Of a stretch of DNA of 64,000 nt, positions 43,716 through 51,618 are shown piece by piece. This DNA is from Ornithinimicrobium sp. F0845. GTDB lineage: Bacteria > Actinomycetota > Actinomycetes > Actinomycetales > Dermatophilaceae. A program made the position numbers and the translations under genes. Position 1 is the stretch's first letter, and the number at the start of each line of letters is the position of its first letter. The DNA is taken from positions 171,478 to 235,477 of the forward strand of contig NZ_JALKAL010000001.1 of NCBI RefSeq assembly GCF_023015765.1, in the 5' to 3' direction. Under the pieces are notes generated by a model. That model was given only the letters and a program-made list of their open reading frames with translations. It searched no databases and was not told the DNA's origin.

Positions 43716-44570
43716 ATGACTCGAAAGATACTGACGCGGCGGGCCGGTGGGGTCCTGGCCGCGACCGGACTTGTCCTGGCCCTGGCCGCCTGCGCCGACG
43801 ATCAGCCCCAGCCCTCGGCCGGTCTCCCGGCGGAGTCCACTGCCGAGGGGGAGGCGGACGGCGGGGAAGCAGCGACGTCCGAAGAGACACAGGGCGCCGG
43901 CGAGGCCGAGACGTCTGAAGAGGCGGCGGAGACGGCTGAGGGGACAGCGGAGACGTCTGAAGAGGCGGCCGAGACGGCTGAGGGGACAGCGGAGACGTCG
44001 GAGGCACCCGAGACGGTTGCGGCTGCCGACGTCGAGGCGGCCCGGGCGGGTCTGGCCGCCTACCTCGAGGCGAACATGCCGGCCACCCCGCAGACCAGCA
44101 CCAACATCCCGGGGTGCCCGGTCATCGAGCGGGCGGCGCTGGAGGAGGCGCTGGCCGGAGCGGGCTACCCGGGGACCTCGCTGGAGGGGTGGGGCACCGA
44201 GATCGAGTGGGACGAGTACGAGGGCGTCGGGGAGGACGTCATCGGCATCGTGTGTGGCGGTGACAGCGACGGGAGCCCGAACGACTCGGACTTCGGGGTG
44301 GCGGCCGGGATCATCGCAGTCGACCTCAAGGGCACGGGCGCCGTGCCGGAGGACATCCTCGGTGACACCGAGCTCGTCCCGGGACCCGAGGGTCTCGGTG
44401 GGGAGATCGCCAGTCTGTGCCAGGACGACACGTTCTGCCTCGCGGCCTGGATCAGCGACGACCTCGTGCTCGGCACCGTGCTCAACACCGACGGGGCCAG
44501 CGCGGAGAGCGCCCGGGCCATGCTGGACGCCACGCTCCCGGAGCTGCTCGAGACGCTCGCCGCCAACTAG
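43716..44570 (+). CDS. Predicted lipoprotein with acidic repeat spacer
   Basis: The 284-residue exported protein has a lipoprotein signal ending LAAC, Cys 26. Residues about 45-100 are a low-complexity Glu/Thr/Ala spacer made of a 14-residue unit (ETSEEAAETAEGTA), encoded by exact 42-bp repeats. The folded part, from about 105, is a small alpha/beta domain with CPVIERAALEEALAGAGYPGTS, GIVCGGDSDGSPNDSDFGVAAG and SLCQDDTFCLAAWISDD; its four Cys may pair outside the membrane. I recognise no family. It starts 12 nt after the pabAB stop. Confidence 0.7.
   Translation: MTRKILTRRAGGVLAATGLVLALAACADDQPQPSAGLPAESTAEGEADGGEAATSEETQGAGEAETSEEAAETAEGTAETSEEAAETAEGTAETSEAPETVAAADVEAARAGLAAYLEANMPATPQTSTNIPGCPVIERAALEEALAGAGYPGTSLEGWGTEIEWDEYEGVGEDVIGIVCGGDSDGSPNDSDFGVAAGIIAVDLKGTGAVPEDILGDTELVPGPEGLGGEIASLCQDDTFCLAAWISDDLVLGTVLNTDGASAESARAMLDATLPELLETLAAN
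43908..44005. repeat. 42-bp in-frame tandem repeats in the lipoprotein spacer
   Basis: GAGACGTCTGAAGAGGCGGC begins at 43908 and 43950, and a partial third unit begins at 43992, exactly 42 bp apart. They encode an acidic 14-residue unit that probably holds the folded domain away from the membrane. Confidence 0.85.
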
Positions 44571-44589
44571 GCCAGCGGCCGCCGGCTAT

Positions 44590-44629
44590 GTCCTGCAGCC
44601 TCAGGGCTCTGACGCTGGGGGTGCAGGAC
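44590..44629. terminator. Hairpin downstream of the lipoprotein gene
   Basis: GTCCTGCA and TGCAGGAC form a perfect 8-bp outer stem, with further G/C pairing inside, 20 nt after the stop at 44570. No T-run. The rest of the 211-nt gap to 44782 is G+C-rich and holds other weak symmetries only. Confidence 0.5.
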
Positions 44630-44781
44630 GTAGTCCGTGCCGCAGGTGGTCGCGGCCGACACTCGCCCGCGCGACTCGACCACCCCGGGGCCGCGCGGGC
44701 GACCGGTCCTGCCGCTGGATAGGTGGTGTCCCCACCAGTCACGGGACCACACGGTAGTGCCCGACGTGGCAGCATGCGTAG

Positions 44782-45267
44782 GTGGACACGAGCCGGATCC
44801 TGCACGAGGGGCACGCCCCCACGCCGTTCACCGCAGAGCAGATCCGGACCCACTGTCCGGACGGCCTGCGGGTCACCCTCGCCGTGGAGAGCCCTGAGGG
44901 GACCACCTTCCACACGGACACCTTCCGGGACGGGGACCGCGAGGGGGTCACCCTGGAGTCCTGCCCGTCGGACGCTCAGGGCACCCCGACCGGCCCGGCG
45001 CGCACCACCCGGGTGACCTGGCTGGATCTGCAGGAGCACGCGTCCTTCCCGGCCGAGCAGACCGCCGTCGGTGAGGAGACGATCACCGGGCCCCTCGGCA
45101 TACTGCCCTGTCTGCGGTATGACGTGCGGCTGGCTGCCGGGCCGGTCACCTTCTGGTTTGCTGTCGGCCACCCGGGCATGCCGGTGCGGTTCGAGGGACA
45201 GGGGTCGGTGACCGAGATGGTGGACCGGGTGCTGCTGCCTGAAGCGAGCGCGGCACCGCCGGAATAG
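44782..45267 (+). CDS. Hypothetical protein
   Basis: The 161-residue soluble protein has no signal peptide or membrane segment. It is rich in short beta-strand patterns such as GLRVTLAVESPEGTTFHTDTF, TTRVTWLDLQEHASF and RYDVRLAAGPVTFWFAVGHPGMPVRFEG, suggesting a small beta-barrel or lipocalin-like fold. No family recognised. GTG 44782 is the likely start; no ribosome-binding site is evident, consistent with a near-leaderless message. The codon pattern is host-like, which supports a real gene. It lies between the lipoprotein and the aldo/keto reductase. Confidence 0.65.
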   Translation: MDTSRILHEGHAPTPFTAEQIRTHCPDGLRVTLAVESPEGTTFHTDTFRDGDREGVTLESCPSDAQGTPTGPARTTRVTWLDLQEHASFPAEQTAVGEETITGPLGILPCLRYDVRLAAGPVTFWFAVGHPGMPVRFEGQGSVTEMVDRVLLPEASAAPPE

Positions 45268-45285
45268 CAGCCGGTGTCCGCGACG

Positions 45286-45291
45286 TAAACT
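45286..45291 (+). promoter_or_regulatory. Leaderless promoter -10 box for the aldo/keto reductase
   Basis: TAAACT predicts a start at 45298, one base before ATG 45299. Confidence 0.5.
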
Positions 45292-45298
45292 CGCGGGC

Positions 45299-46147
45299 AT
45301 GACGAACCCCAGTATCCCGACCATCGAGCTCAACAACGGCGTGACGATCCCCCAGGTTGGGTTCGGTGTCTTCCAGGTTGCCGACGGCCAGACCCAGCAG
45401 GTTGTCGAGCAGGCGCTCGAGGCCGGCTACCGGCACATCGACACGGCCGCGGCCTACTACAACGAGGCGGGCGTCGGGGCCGCGATCAGGGCCAGCGGTC
45501 TGCCGCGCGAGGAGGTCTTCGTCACCACCAAACTGCGCAACGGCGACCAGGGGGCGGAGAGCACCCTGACGGCCTTCGAGAACAGCCGCAAGGCGCTGGG
45601 TCTGGACGTGGTCGACCTCTACCTCGTTCACTGGCCCTATCCGAGCGCCGATCTCTACGTCGAGACCTGGGGGTCCTTCGAGAAGCTGTATGCCGAGGGC
45701 GCCGTCCGCGCGATCGGCGTCTCCAACTTCCTCCCGCAGTTCCTCGAGCGGCTGCTCGCGGAGACCGACGTCATGCCGGCCGTCAACCAGTTCGAGCTGC
45801 ACCCGACCTTCCAGCAGCCTCACACCCAGGAGGCCAGCCGGGCGGCGGGGATCGCGGTCGAGGCCTACTCCCCGCTGGGCCAGGGCAAGGACCTCCACGA
45901 CCCCACGGTGACCGCGATCGCCGAGCGGCTCGGCGTCACCAGCGGTCAGGTCGTGCTGCGCTGGCACGTGCAGCAGGGCACCATCGTGATCCCGAAGTCG
46001 GTCACGCCGGAGCGGATCGCCAGCAACCTGGACCTGTTCTCCTTCGAGCTGACCGACGAGGACATGACGGCGATCAGCGCGCTGGACACGGACGAGTTCA
46101 TCGGTGCGGACCCGGCCACCGCAGCGTTCACGCAGGTGCGCAGCTGA
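45299..46147 (+). CDS. Aldo/keto reductase
   Basis: The 282-residue NADPH-dependent reductase matches the 2,5-diketo-D-gluconate reductase type (AKR5). GYRHIDTAAAYYNEAGVGAAIR supplies catalytic Asp and Tyr near 48-53, VTTKL near 76 supplies Lys, and LYLVHWP near 110 supplies His. Cofactor contacts appear in IGVSNFLPQFLERLL, VNQFELHP, AYSPLGQG and the C-terminal IPKSVTPERIASNLDLFSFELT. It reduces carbonyls such as keto sugars or reactive aldehydes; the natural substrate is not evident. The start is supported by the -10 box. It is convergent with the membrane-protein gene. Confidence 0.93.
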   Translation: MTNPSIPTIELNNGVTIPQVGFGVFQVADGQTQQVVEQALEAGYRHIDTAAAYYNEAGVGAAIRASGLPREEVFVTTKLRNGDQGAESTLTAFENSRKALGLDVVDLYLVHWPYPSADLYVETWGSFEKLYAEGAVRAIGVSNFLPQFLERLLAETDVMPAVNQFELHPTFQQPHTQEASRAAGIAVEAYSPLGQGKDLHDPTVTAIAERLGVTSGQVVLRWHVQQGTIVIPKSVTPERIASNLDLFSFELTDEDMTAISALDTDEFIGADPATAAFTQVRS

Positions 46148-46204
46148 CGGACTCCGGCTGCGGCATGGACTGATCGACCTCCACACTCCAGCGACCGGGT
46201 GAGG

Positions 46205-46813
46205 TCAGGCCATGGCCGAGGCCGGCTCGGCCTCCGGGAGCGCAGCGCGGGACCGCAGTGACAGCACCGTGATGATGAGCAGCCCGAGCGCCAGAAGCCC
46301 GGCACCGAACGAGCCGATAGCCGGGGTGGAGATCGCGCCGAGGATCATCAGAACCGCTCCGACCCGGCTGTGTCCTGCGCGCCACAGGGTGATGGCGAAG
46401 ACGATCATCGCGACCATGAAGAACACCCAGATGCCGAACATCGAGACCTGGAGCATGCCGCCGTCGGTGGCGTTGACGATCTCTGGTGCCTGCGGAGTCA
46501 GCCAGGTCAGCACGAACCCCTGCACATAGTGGCTCACCGCCTGCAGGGCCAGGGCGATCTGCACCAAGGGCACGACCCAGGCCGGGGGTGTGCCGCGCTG
46601 GCCGGCGTGAACCAGCGCGGGCACCAGGGGAATGAGCAGGGTCAGCAGGAACCAGCTGATCCCCTGGGCCCACCCGAAGGCCGGGACCGAGGCGGTGTCG
46701 CTGAACTCCTCAGCGGGAGCCAGGATCCAGAACGGGCTTAACACGAAAGCGTTCAGCACGAGGGCACCGAGGACGGCGATCACTACGGACTGCGTGCGGG
46801 TGACAGTGGCCAC
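46205..46813 (-). CDS. Small integral membrane protein
   Basis: The 202-residue protein has about six hydrophobic helices, including SVVIAVLGALVLNAFVLSPFWIL, ISWFLLTLLIPLVPALVHA, WVVPLVQIALALQAVSHYVQGFVL, MFGIWVFFMVAMIVFAITLW and GLLALGLLIITVLSL. It contains no obvious family motif; charged residues are few. GTG 46813 follows GGAAGG. Function unknown. The upstream region bears a 20-bp tandem array and palindrome copy 4. Confidence 0.75.
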   Translation of the reverse strand: MATVTRTQSVVIAVLGALVLNAFVLSPFWILAPAEEFSDTASVPAFGWAQGISWFLLTLLIPLVPALVHAGQRGTPPAWVVPLVQIALALQAVSHYVQGFVLTWLTPQAPEIVNATDGGMLQVSMFGIWVFFMVAMIVFAITLWRAGHSRVGAVLMILGAISTPAIGSFGAGLLALGLLIITVLSLRSRAALPEAEPASAMA

Positions 46814-46920
46814 GGGACTTCCTTCCGGGAGGGCCGGGCTGGTCCCGACCGCTGGGGCACCACGCTGGCGTTCCCGGTTTCCCGGGCGACAGGGGCGCAG
46901 TTCCCGATAGGGACGTGGTG

Positions 46921-47008
46921 CCGTGCCGGGTGGTCCTGCTGCGTGCCGGGTGGGCCTGCTGCGTGCCGGGTGGGCCTGCTGCGTGCCGGGTGGTCCTGCT
47001 GCGTGCCG
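46921..47008. repeat. 20-bp tandem array upstream of the membrane-protein gene
   Basis: GCGTGCCGGGTGGGCCTGCT is repeated about four and a half times with an exact 20-bp period and two single-base variants (GGTCC/GGGCC). It lies about 110-200 bp upstream of GTG 46813, where promoter or operator sequences would be expected. Confidence 0.85.
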
Positions 47009-47051
47009 CCGTGTCGCTGTCCCGGGCCCCGAGGTTGTGACCAGTGGATTT

Positions 47052-47093
47052 GGTCGCGCAAAAGATGTCGCATGCGACCAGATCCGCGTGACC
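47052..47093. repeat. 42-nt palindrome family, copy 4
   Basis: It opens GGTCGCGC, holds TGTCGCATGCGACC at its centre and closes ATCCGCGTGACC, followed by ATTTCTG as in copy 1. Orientation matches copies 2 and 3. Confidence 0.75.
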
Positions 47094-47103
47094 ATTTCTG
47101 CTG

Positions 47104-47293
47104 AGCGTTAGGGAGGGGCGCTGGGGAGGGTCGCTGAGCGTTGGGGAGGCGCTGAGCGTTGGGAGGGGAGGGGCGCTGGGCTGGGAAGGGGCGCTGGGGA
47201 GGGGCGCTGGGGAGGGGCGCTGGGCTGGGGAGGGGCGCTGGGGAGGGGCGCTGGGGAGGGCGCTGGGCTGGGGCGCTGGGCTGGGGAGGGGTG
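47104..47293. repeat. G-rich degenerate tandem array beside palindrome copy 4
   Basis: GGGGAGGGGCGCTGG and the longer GGGAGGGGCGCTGGGCTGG alternate more than ten times from the palindrome to the 3' end of the response-regulator gene. The G-strand is on the plus strand throughout, and runs of four G could form G-quadruplexes. Confidence 0.7.
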
Positions 47294-47304
47294 CCGCGAG
47301 GGCG

Positions 47305-47931
47305 TTACTGCGCGTCGCGGGCGAGGGCGACCAGCTCGGCGCGGGTGCGGGCGCCGGTCTTGGACAGCAGGGCGCTCACGTGGTTCTGCACCGTCTTGGC
47401 CGACAGGTAGAGCGAGCGCGCGATCTCGTGGTTGTCGCGACCCTGGGCCACCAGGGTGAGCACCTCGGACTCGCGCGCCGACAACCCGGGCAGGATCGGC
47501 TCGTCGGAGGTCAGCGTGCGGCGTCGCACCGCCTCACCAACCGTGCCGCTGAGCACGGTGTCACCCTCGGCGACCGCCCGTACGGCCCGGGCGATGGCAC
47601 CGTGACCAGCCCCCTTGAGCACGTATCCCCGCGCCCCTGCGTCCAGCGCCCGGGCGACCACGGACGGTTCGTCGTGCATCGTCAGGGCGAGGATGCCCAG
47701 ATCCGGGCGGGCCGCGGAGAGGCGCCGGGCGGTGGACACCCCGTCCAGGACCGGCATGTCCAGGTCGAGGACGACCACGTCGACCTCGACGTCGGGGCGC
47801 TCGATGAGTCGCAGCAACTCGGCTCCGTCCGCAGCGACTCCGACCACCTCGATGTCGCCCGTCGACTCGAGCAGCAGTTGCAGGCCCTCCCGGAAGACCG
47901 GGTGGTCATCGGCCAGCGCGACCCTGATCAC
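47305..47931 (-). CDS. NarL/LuxR-family response regulator
   Basis: The 208-residue regulator has a receiver domain with DD at 8-9, phospho-acceptor Asp 56 in VVVLDLDMP and the conserved Lys in GYVLKGAG. The C-terminal helix-turn-helix reads LSARESEVLTLVAQGRDNHEIARSLYLSAKTVQNHV. GTG 47931 is the first codon of the domain; in-frame codons further upstream lie within the gap to the kinase fragment. It is the partner of the split kinase encoded at 47978-49485; no output genes are obvious, though the DrrAB-type exporter lies further upstream on the other strand. Confidence 0.92.
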   Translation of the reverse strand: MIRVALADDHPVFREGLQLLLESTGDIEVVGVAADGAELLRLIERPDVEVDVVVLDLDMPVLDGVSTARRLSAARPDLGILALTMHDEPSVVARALDAGARGYVLKGAGHGAIARAVRAVAEGDTVLSGTVGEAVRRRTLTSDEPILPGLSARESEVLTLVAQGRDNHEIARSLYLSAKTVQNHVSALLSKTGARTRAELVALARDAQ

Positions 47932-47977
47932 CGCAGCACCTCGCGGACGCGGGTGCGTGAACGCGGGACGAACCCGC

Positions 47978-48301
47978 TCATCGCAGAGCCCCAGGTAACT
48001 CGAACCGCACGACCGTGCCCCCCTGCTCGCTATCGGCGACACTCAGCCGCCCACCCTCCTCGACGATCCTGGTTGCCATCCCCGACCGCCCCACGCCTGC
48101 CGGTGCCCCGCCCAGGCCACCACCGTCATCGGTGACCTCGGCGAGGAGGCGACTGCCCGACATACGCACGGAGATGTGCGCCCCGGTGCCGCCGGAGTGG
48201 CGGGCCGCGTTGCGGACCGCCTCGGTGATGACCAGGTATGCCGTGGCCGAGGCCTTCTCGTCGAGCGGGGGGAGCGGGTCGGGGTGGGTGGTCAGCGTCA
48301 C
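47978..48301 (-). CDS. Histidine-kinase ATPase (HATPase_c) fragment
   Basis: The 107-residue open frame contains only the ATP-binding half of a NarX-type kinase: SATAYLVITEAVRNAARHSGGTGAHISV (N box), EVTDDGGGLGGAPAGVGRSGMATRIVEEGG (G boxes) and GTVVRFELP at the end. GTG 48301 overlaps the TGA of the upstream fragment as GTGA. It directly continues the protein encoded there if the frame slips by -1. It could be a separate, coupled subunit, the product of frameshifting, or the result of a single-base deletion. Confidence 0.75.
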   Translation of the reverse strand: MTLTTHPDPLPPLDEKASATAYLVITEAVRNAARHSGGTGAHISVRMSGSRLLAEVTDDGGGLGGAPAGVGRSGMATRIVEEGGRLSVADSEQGGTVVRFELPGALR

Positions 48302-49485
48302 GGAAAACTCTCGGAGTATGCCGCCAACTGGGTGTGCAGCGCGGGGGCCAGGTCGCGGTCGGCCAGGGCGGTCGGGCCCAGGTTGTCGATGAGCCGCCGC
48401 ACCTCGGTGAGGGCACCCTCGGTCGCGGTCCCGATCGAAGCGAGCAGGTCGTCAGCGCGGGCGGCGTCCCCGGTGGCCAGGACGTTGCGGGCGGCCTCGG
48501 CGCGCATCGAGATGGACCCGAGGACCGGGCCGAGGGAGTCGTGCAGCTCGCGGCGCAGACGTTCTCGTTCCTGGTCGCGAGCCAGACGGAGCTTGTCGTA
48601 GCGGCGGCGGAGGTCCAGGTCCCACAGTTCCTCGCGCAGCACGGCGGTGCCAATGCCGATCGGCAGCAGCAGGCCAGCGACGCCCTGCAGGATCTCACCG
48701 GTCTCGCTGGCCAGGGCCAGCGGGGCGCTGATGCCCACGGCCACGGCCGCCATCGCGACCCAGCGCAGCGCGGCCCGCTCCCGGGTGCCGGCGCGGCGCC
48801 AGCGCACGACCGGTGCGGTGGCGGCCAGCAGGACCAAGCCCGGCAGCACCAGGAAGAGGGCACTGAGCAGCCCGTCGGAGATGCCGGCGAGGGCCGGCAC
48901 GCCGAACGGGTTGGTCAGCGGTGCCAGGAACGCGTCGGCGCCGAGCTCGCCGGGCAGGAGCGCGGTGACCAGCACGGTGAGGCCGGCCCAACCCAGCACC
49001 GCCCACTCGGCAATCCTCCATCGGGGGCTGGGCAGGCTCCCGGTCGGGAAGCGCAGCAGGGTCAGCATGGACAGTGCCTGGGCCGGGATCCACATCCAGT
49101 TCGTGAGCCACCCCGCAACAGGTGCCCACGGGCTGCCACGGTCCAGCAGCCACCACGCCCCGAACATCACGAAGTTGCCCAGCATCCACGCCAGGCCGGT
49201 GCCGAGCATGAGCCAGGCGATGGTGGAGCGGGGAAGCTGCTTGGCCAGGACCGTGCCCGCCACCGCGAGGCCGACCAGCCCGACCGCGAGGAGGGCCGCC
49301 GCCACGGAACTGTTGAGCTGCTCGGCCTGCTCGGTCGGCATGCTCACGACCCCGATGAGTGACGTGGCAGCGGTCAGGACGGTCAGGGCCAGACACACCG
49401 GCGCGAGCACCCGCAGCCAGGCGTCGGGCGCCGGTCGCCCGGCCGCCAGGGTGCCGGTCGCCGAGAGAGCTCGGGCGTCACTCAC
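48298..49485 (-). CDS. Sensor histidine kinase, membrane and dimerisation part (lacks ATPase domain)
   Basis: The 395-residue protein has about nine hydrophobic segments (for example LRVLAPVCLALTVLTAATSL, SSVAAALLAVGLVGLAVAG and STIAWLMLGTGLAWMLGNFV), a linker, then the HisKA_3 helix with the phospho-His in ERERLRRELHDSLGPVLGSI near residue 308. It stops after LAPALHTQLAAYSESFP, exactly where related kinases continue into the ATPase domain. The next open frame supplies that domain. The junction has a TTTT run just before the TGA. GTG 49485 is chosen over 49491 because the TAGATT -10 box puts the transcript start exactly on it. Confidence 0.8.
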   Translation of the reverse strand: MSDARALSATGTLAAGRPAPDAWLRVLAPVCLALTVLTAATSLIGVVSMPTEQAEQLNSSVAAALLAVGLVGLAVAGTVLAKQLPRSTIAWLMLGTGLAWMLGNFVMFGAWWLLDRGSPWAPVAGWLTNWMWIPAQALSMLTLLRFPTGSLPSPRWRIAEWAVLGWAGLTVLVTALLPGELGADAFLAPLTNPFGVPALAGISDGLLSALFLVLPGLVLLAATAPVVRWRRAGTRERAALRWVAMAAVAVGISAPLALASETGEILQGVAGLLLPIGIGTAVLREELWDLDLRRRYDKLRLARDQERERLRRELHDSLGPVLGSISMRAEAARNVLATGDAARADDLLASIGTATEGALTEVRRLIDNLGPTALADRDLAPALHTQLAAYSESFP

Positions 49486-49491
49486 GTCCAC

Positions 49492-49497
49492 AATCTA
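49492..49497 (-). promoter_or_regulatory. Leaderless promoter -10 box for the split-kinase operon
   Basis: TAGATT on the minus strand ends 6 nt before GTG 49485; the predicted transcript starts on that codon. Confidence 0.5.
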
Positions 49498-49576
49498 GGG
49501 CGTGCGCTTCCCGGCGGGTAGGGGTTGATCTCCCGGTGACCGGGAAGCGTGGGCCGGTAGCCGCGGGCCACCCGCC

Positions 49577-51421
49577 TCAGCCGCACCCACCGGTCACCGG
49601 ATTGCCCTCGAACCGGTCGGCGGTCCACTCCAGGAGGTCCTCGATCAGCTCGGACTCCGGCTCGACGAGTGAGAGGTGATCGCGACCGGGATACGTCCGG
49701 TAGGCCAGGGACTGTCCCGCCGAACAGAGCCGGTCGACATACTGCCGCTGGTCAGTCGGCAGGATCAGGTCGTCCGCCTCTCCCTGGGCGAGCAGCACCG
49801 GCATGGGGAACGGGCCGGTCGGGACGTTCTCGCGGAGCCGCTCGCCGAGGGCACCCTCGGCCGGCGGCCGCGCGTAGACCGACCGGTCACGTGCCAGGGA
49901 GAATACCGAGACCACGGAGGCCAGGATGCTCGGCTCGGCCAGGCACCGCGTCGACATCTCGCGCACCAGGGTGCGGGCCGGAGCGATCACCTGCTCGTCG
50001 AGCGTGATCTCGGGGTAGTGCGCGGCGTAGGCGGCGATGACGTAGGAGGCGAAGAGCCCGCCGACGCTGGAGCCCGGCAGGCTCTCGGCGAGCGCCACGA
50101 CGTCGGCTGCCGGCGCCATCGCCACCACGCCGCGCAGGGTGAGCTCGGGGGCGTAGTCGGCGGCCAGCTGCCCGGTCCACAGCGCCGCGTGCCCGCCCTG
50201 GGAGTGACCCCAGACCACCGTGTCGGGGGAGAGGTCGACCTCGGAGAACTGCTGTGCGGCGCGGATGCCGTCGAGCACCGAGTGCGCCTCGCCCGGGCCG
50301 ATCAGGTAGGGATGGGGACCGGGTGTGCCGAGCCCGGTGTAGTCGGTGGCGACCAGCGCCCAGCCCCGGTCGACCACCTGCTCCAGGGCCGGCATCGCGC
50401 CCGCCTCGAACGGGTGCTGCAGCAGGCTCGGGGCGCACTGGGTCGCGAACCCGGTGGTGCCGTGGGCCCAGGCGATCACCGGCGGCGGCCCGGCCCCCAC
50501 GCCCTCGGGCACGAGCACGATCGCGCTGGCCGTGGCGGGGGCGCCGTCGGCCGCGGTCGTCGTGTAGAGGATGCGCCACCCGGTCGCCCCCTCCGGCACG
50601 TCGCGGGTGAACGGCTCGCTGCGCAGCAGCACGCCGGGCTCGTCCGGGACCTCGTCGGGCGTGGCGTAGAACGCGTCGACAGCCGGAGCCCCGCTGCGCG
50701 CCTGGACCCCCAGGAAGGCCGCGCCGAGGGCGAGGACCAGCGCCAGGGCCCCGCCCACCAGCTGCAGCCAGGGCCGGGCCCGTCCGGGGCCGGTCCCCGA
50801 GGCCGGGGAGTATGTCGTGCGGTCGGCTGGCCGAGCCACCGCGGGTCGGGTGGTCGCCCGCCGGACCAGCCGGATGCCGAGCATGACCAGACGCACCGCG
50901 AAGACGACCGCGACCGCCAGGAGCGTGAGGTCCGGCCAGCGGACCGCGAGGACGCCGATGACGATCTCCGCGGCGCCGAGCAGGCCGCTCGCCACCCGCC
51001 CCGGGCTTGTTTGCAGCGCGGTGACGGAGGTATCCGCCGTCCCTCCCAGTGGTGCGCCCCGCACCGCGGTCCAGATCCGGGAGGCGCCCGAGACCACGAG
51101 GACGACGCCGACGGCCAGCGCCAACAGGTCGAAGGAGGTGCGCAGCCAGACCAGGACGAGCAGGCCGAGCACCAGCCACCCCACACCGCGGGCGACATCC
51201 CACCGGGTGCGCTCCTCCCGATCGGTCAGCAACGCGACCGCACCCGTCACGACGAAGGCCGCACCCAGGGTGAGGGTCAGCGCGGAGAGCGAGGTCAGCG
51301 GCCGGGTGGCCAGGAGCACGCCGACGACGACGGCGACCACGCCCAGCACCAGCAGCAACCAGCGGGGCACCCGGTCGAGCCATGGCGCTGGCCGCTCCTG
51401 GTCAGTCGCGGACACACCCAC
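49577..51421 (-). CDS. HdeD-like (DUF308) membrane domain fused to secretory-lipase-type alpha/beta hydrolase
   Basis: The 614-residue fusion starts with six membrane helices in two triplets (residues about 20-190), the DUF308/HdeD pattern: WLLLVLGVVAVVVGVLLATRPL, ALTLTLGAAFVVTGAVALL, GVGWLVLGLLVLVWL, LLALAVGVVLVVSGASRIW and LLGAAEIVIGVLAVRWPDL. A further helix near 235 precedes an extracytoplasmic alpha/beta hydrolase (about 260-610) with VIAWAHGTTG, the nucleophile Ser in VVWGHSQGGHAA near 405, and late PVLLAQGEADDLILP and GRDHLSL giving Asp and His. This is the LIP secretory-lipase family. It probably hydrolyses acyl esters at the outer membrane face. GTG 51421 is chosen from a leaderless -10 box; GTG 51415 is possible. 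Confidence 0.8.
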   Translation of the reverse strand: MGVSATDQERPAPWLDRVPRWLLLVLGVVAVVVGVLLATRPLTSLSALTLTLGAAFVVTGAVALLTDREERTRWDVARGVGWLVLGLLVLVWLRTSFDLLALAVGVVLVVSGASRIWTAVRGAPLGGTADTSVTALQTSPGRVASGLLGAAEIVIGVLAVRWPDLTLLAVAVVFAVRLVMLGIRLVRRATTRPAVARPADRTTYSPASGTGPGRARPWLQLVGGALALVLALGAAFLGVQARSGAPAVDAFYATPDEVPDEPGVLLRSEPFTRDVPEGATGWRILYTTTAADGAPATASAIVLVPEGVGAGPPPVIAWAHGTTGFATQCAPSLLQHPFEAGAMPALEQVVDRGWALVATDYTGLGTPGPHPYLIGPGEAHSVLDGIRAAQQFSEVDLSPDTVVWGHSQGGHAALWTGQLAADYAPELTLRGVVAMAPAADVVALAESLPGSSVGGLFASYVIAAYAAHYPEITLDEQVIAPARTLVREMSTRCLAEPSILASVVSVFSLARDRSVYARPPAEGALGERLRENVPTGPFPMPVLLAQGEADDLILPTDQRQYVDRLCSAGQSLAYRTYPGRDHLSLVEPESELIEDLLEWTADRFEGNPVTGGCG

Positions 51422-51428
51422 GCCGGGC

Positions 51429-51434
51429 AGCGTA
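51429..51434 (-). promoter_or_regulatory. Leaderless promoter -10 box for the DUF308-lipase gene
   Basis: TACGCT on the minus strand predicts a start at 51422, one base before GTG 51421. Confidence 0.4.
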
Positions 51435-51618
51435 CTGGCACACCGGCGGACGGGACCGGGAAGCACTGTCGGTGCTGCGCGTCATACTCGCAGGAGAGCA
51501 CCAACCAGCTGGGTCAGCGCCGACCCGGTCCCGAAAAAAACCCGATGAGTTTCCGCGCCGGAGCAGGTCTACTGGGAAGTCGGCCTTGGAAGCGACGACG
51601 CAGAGTGAGGGAGTGCGG

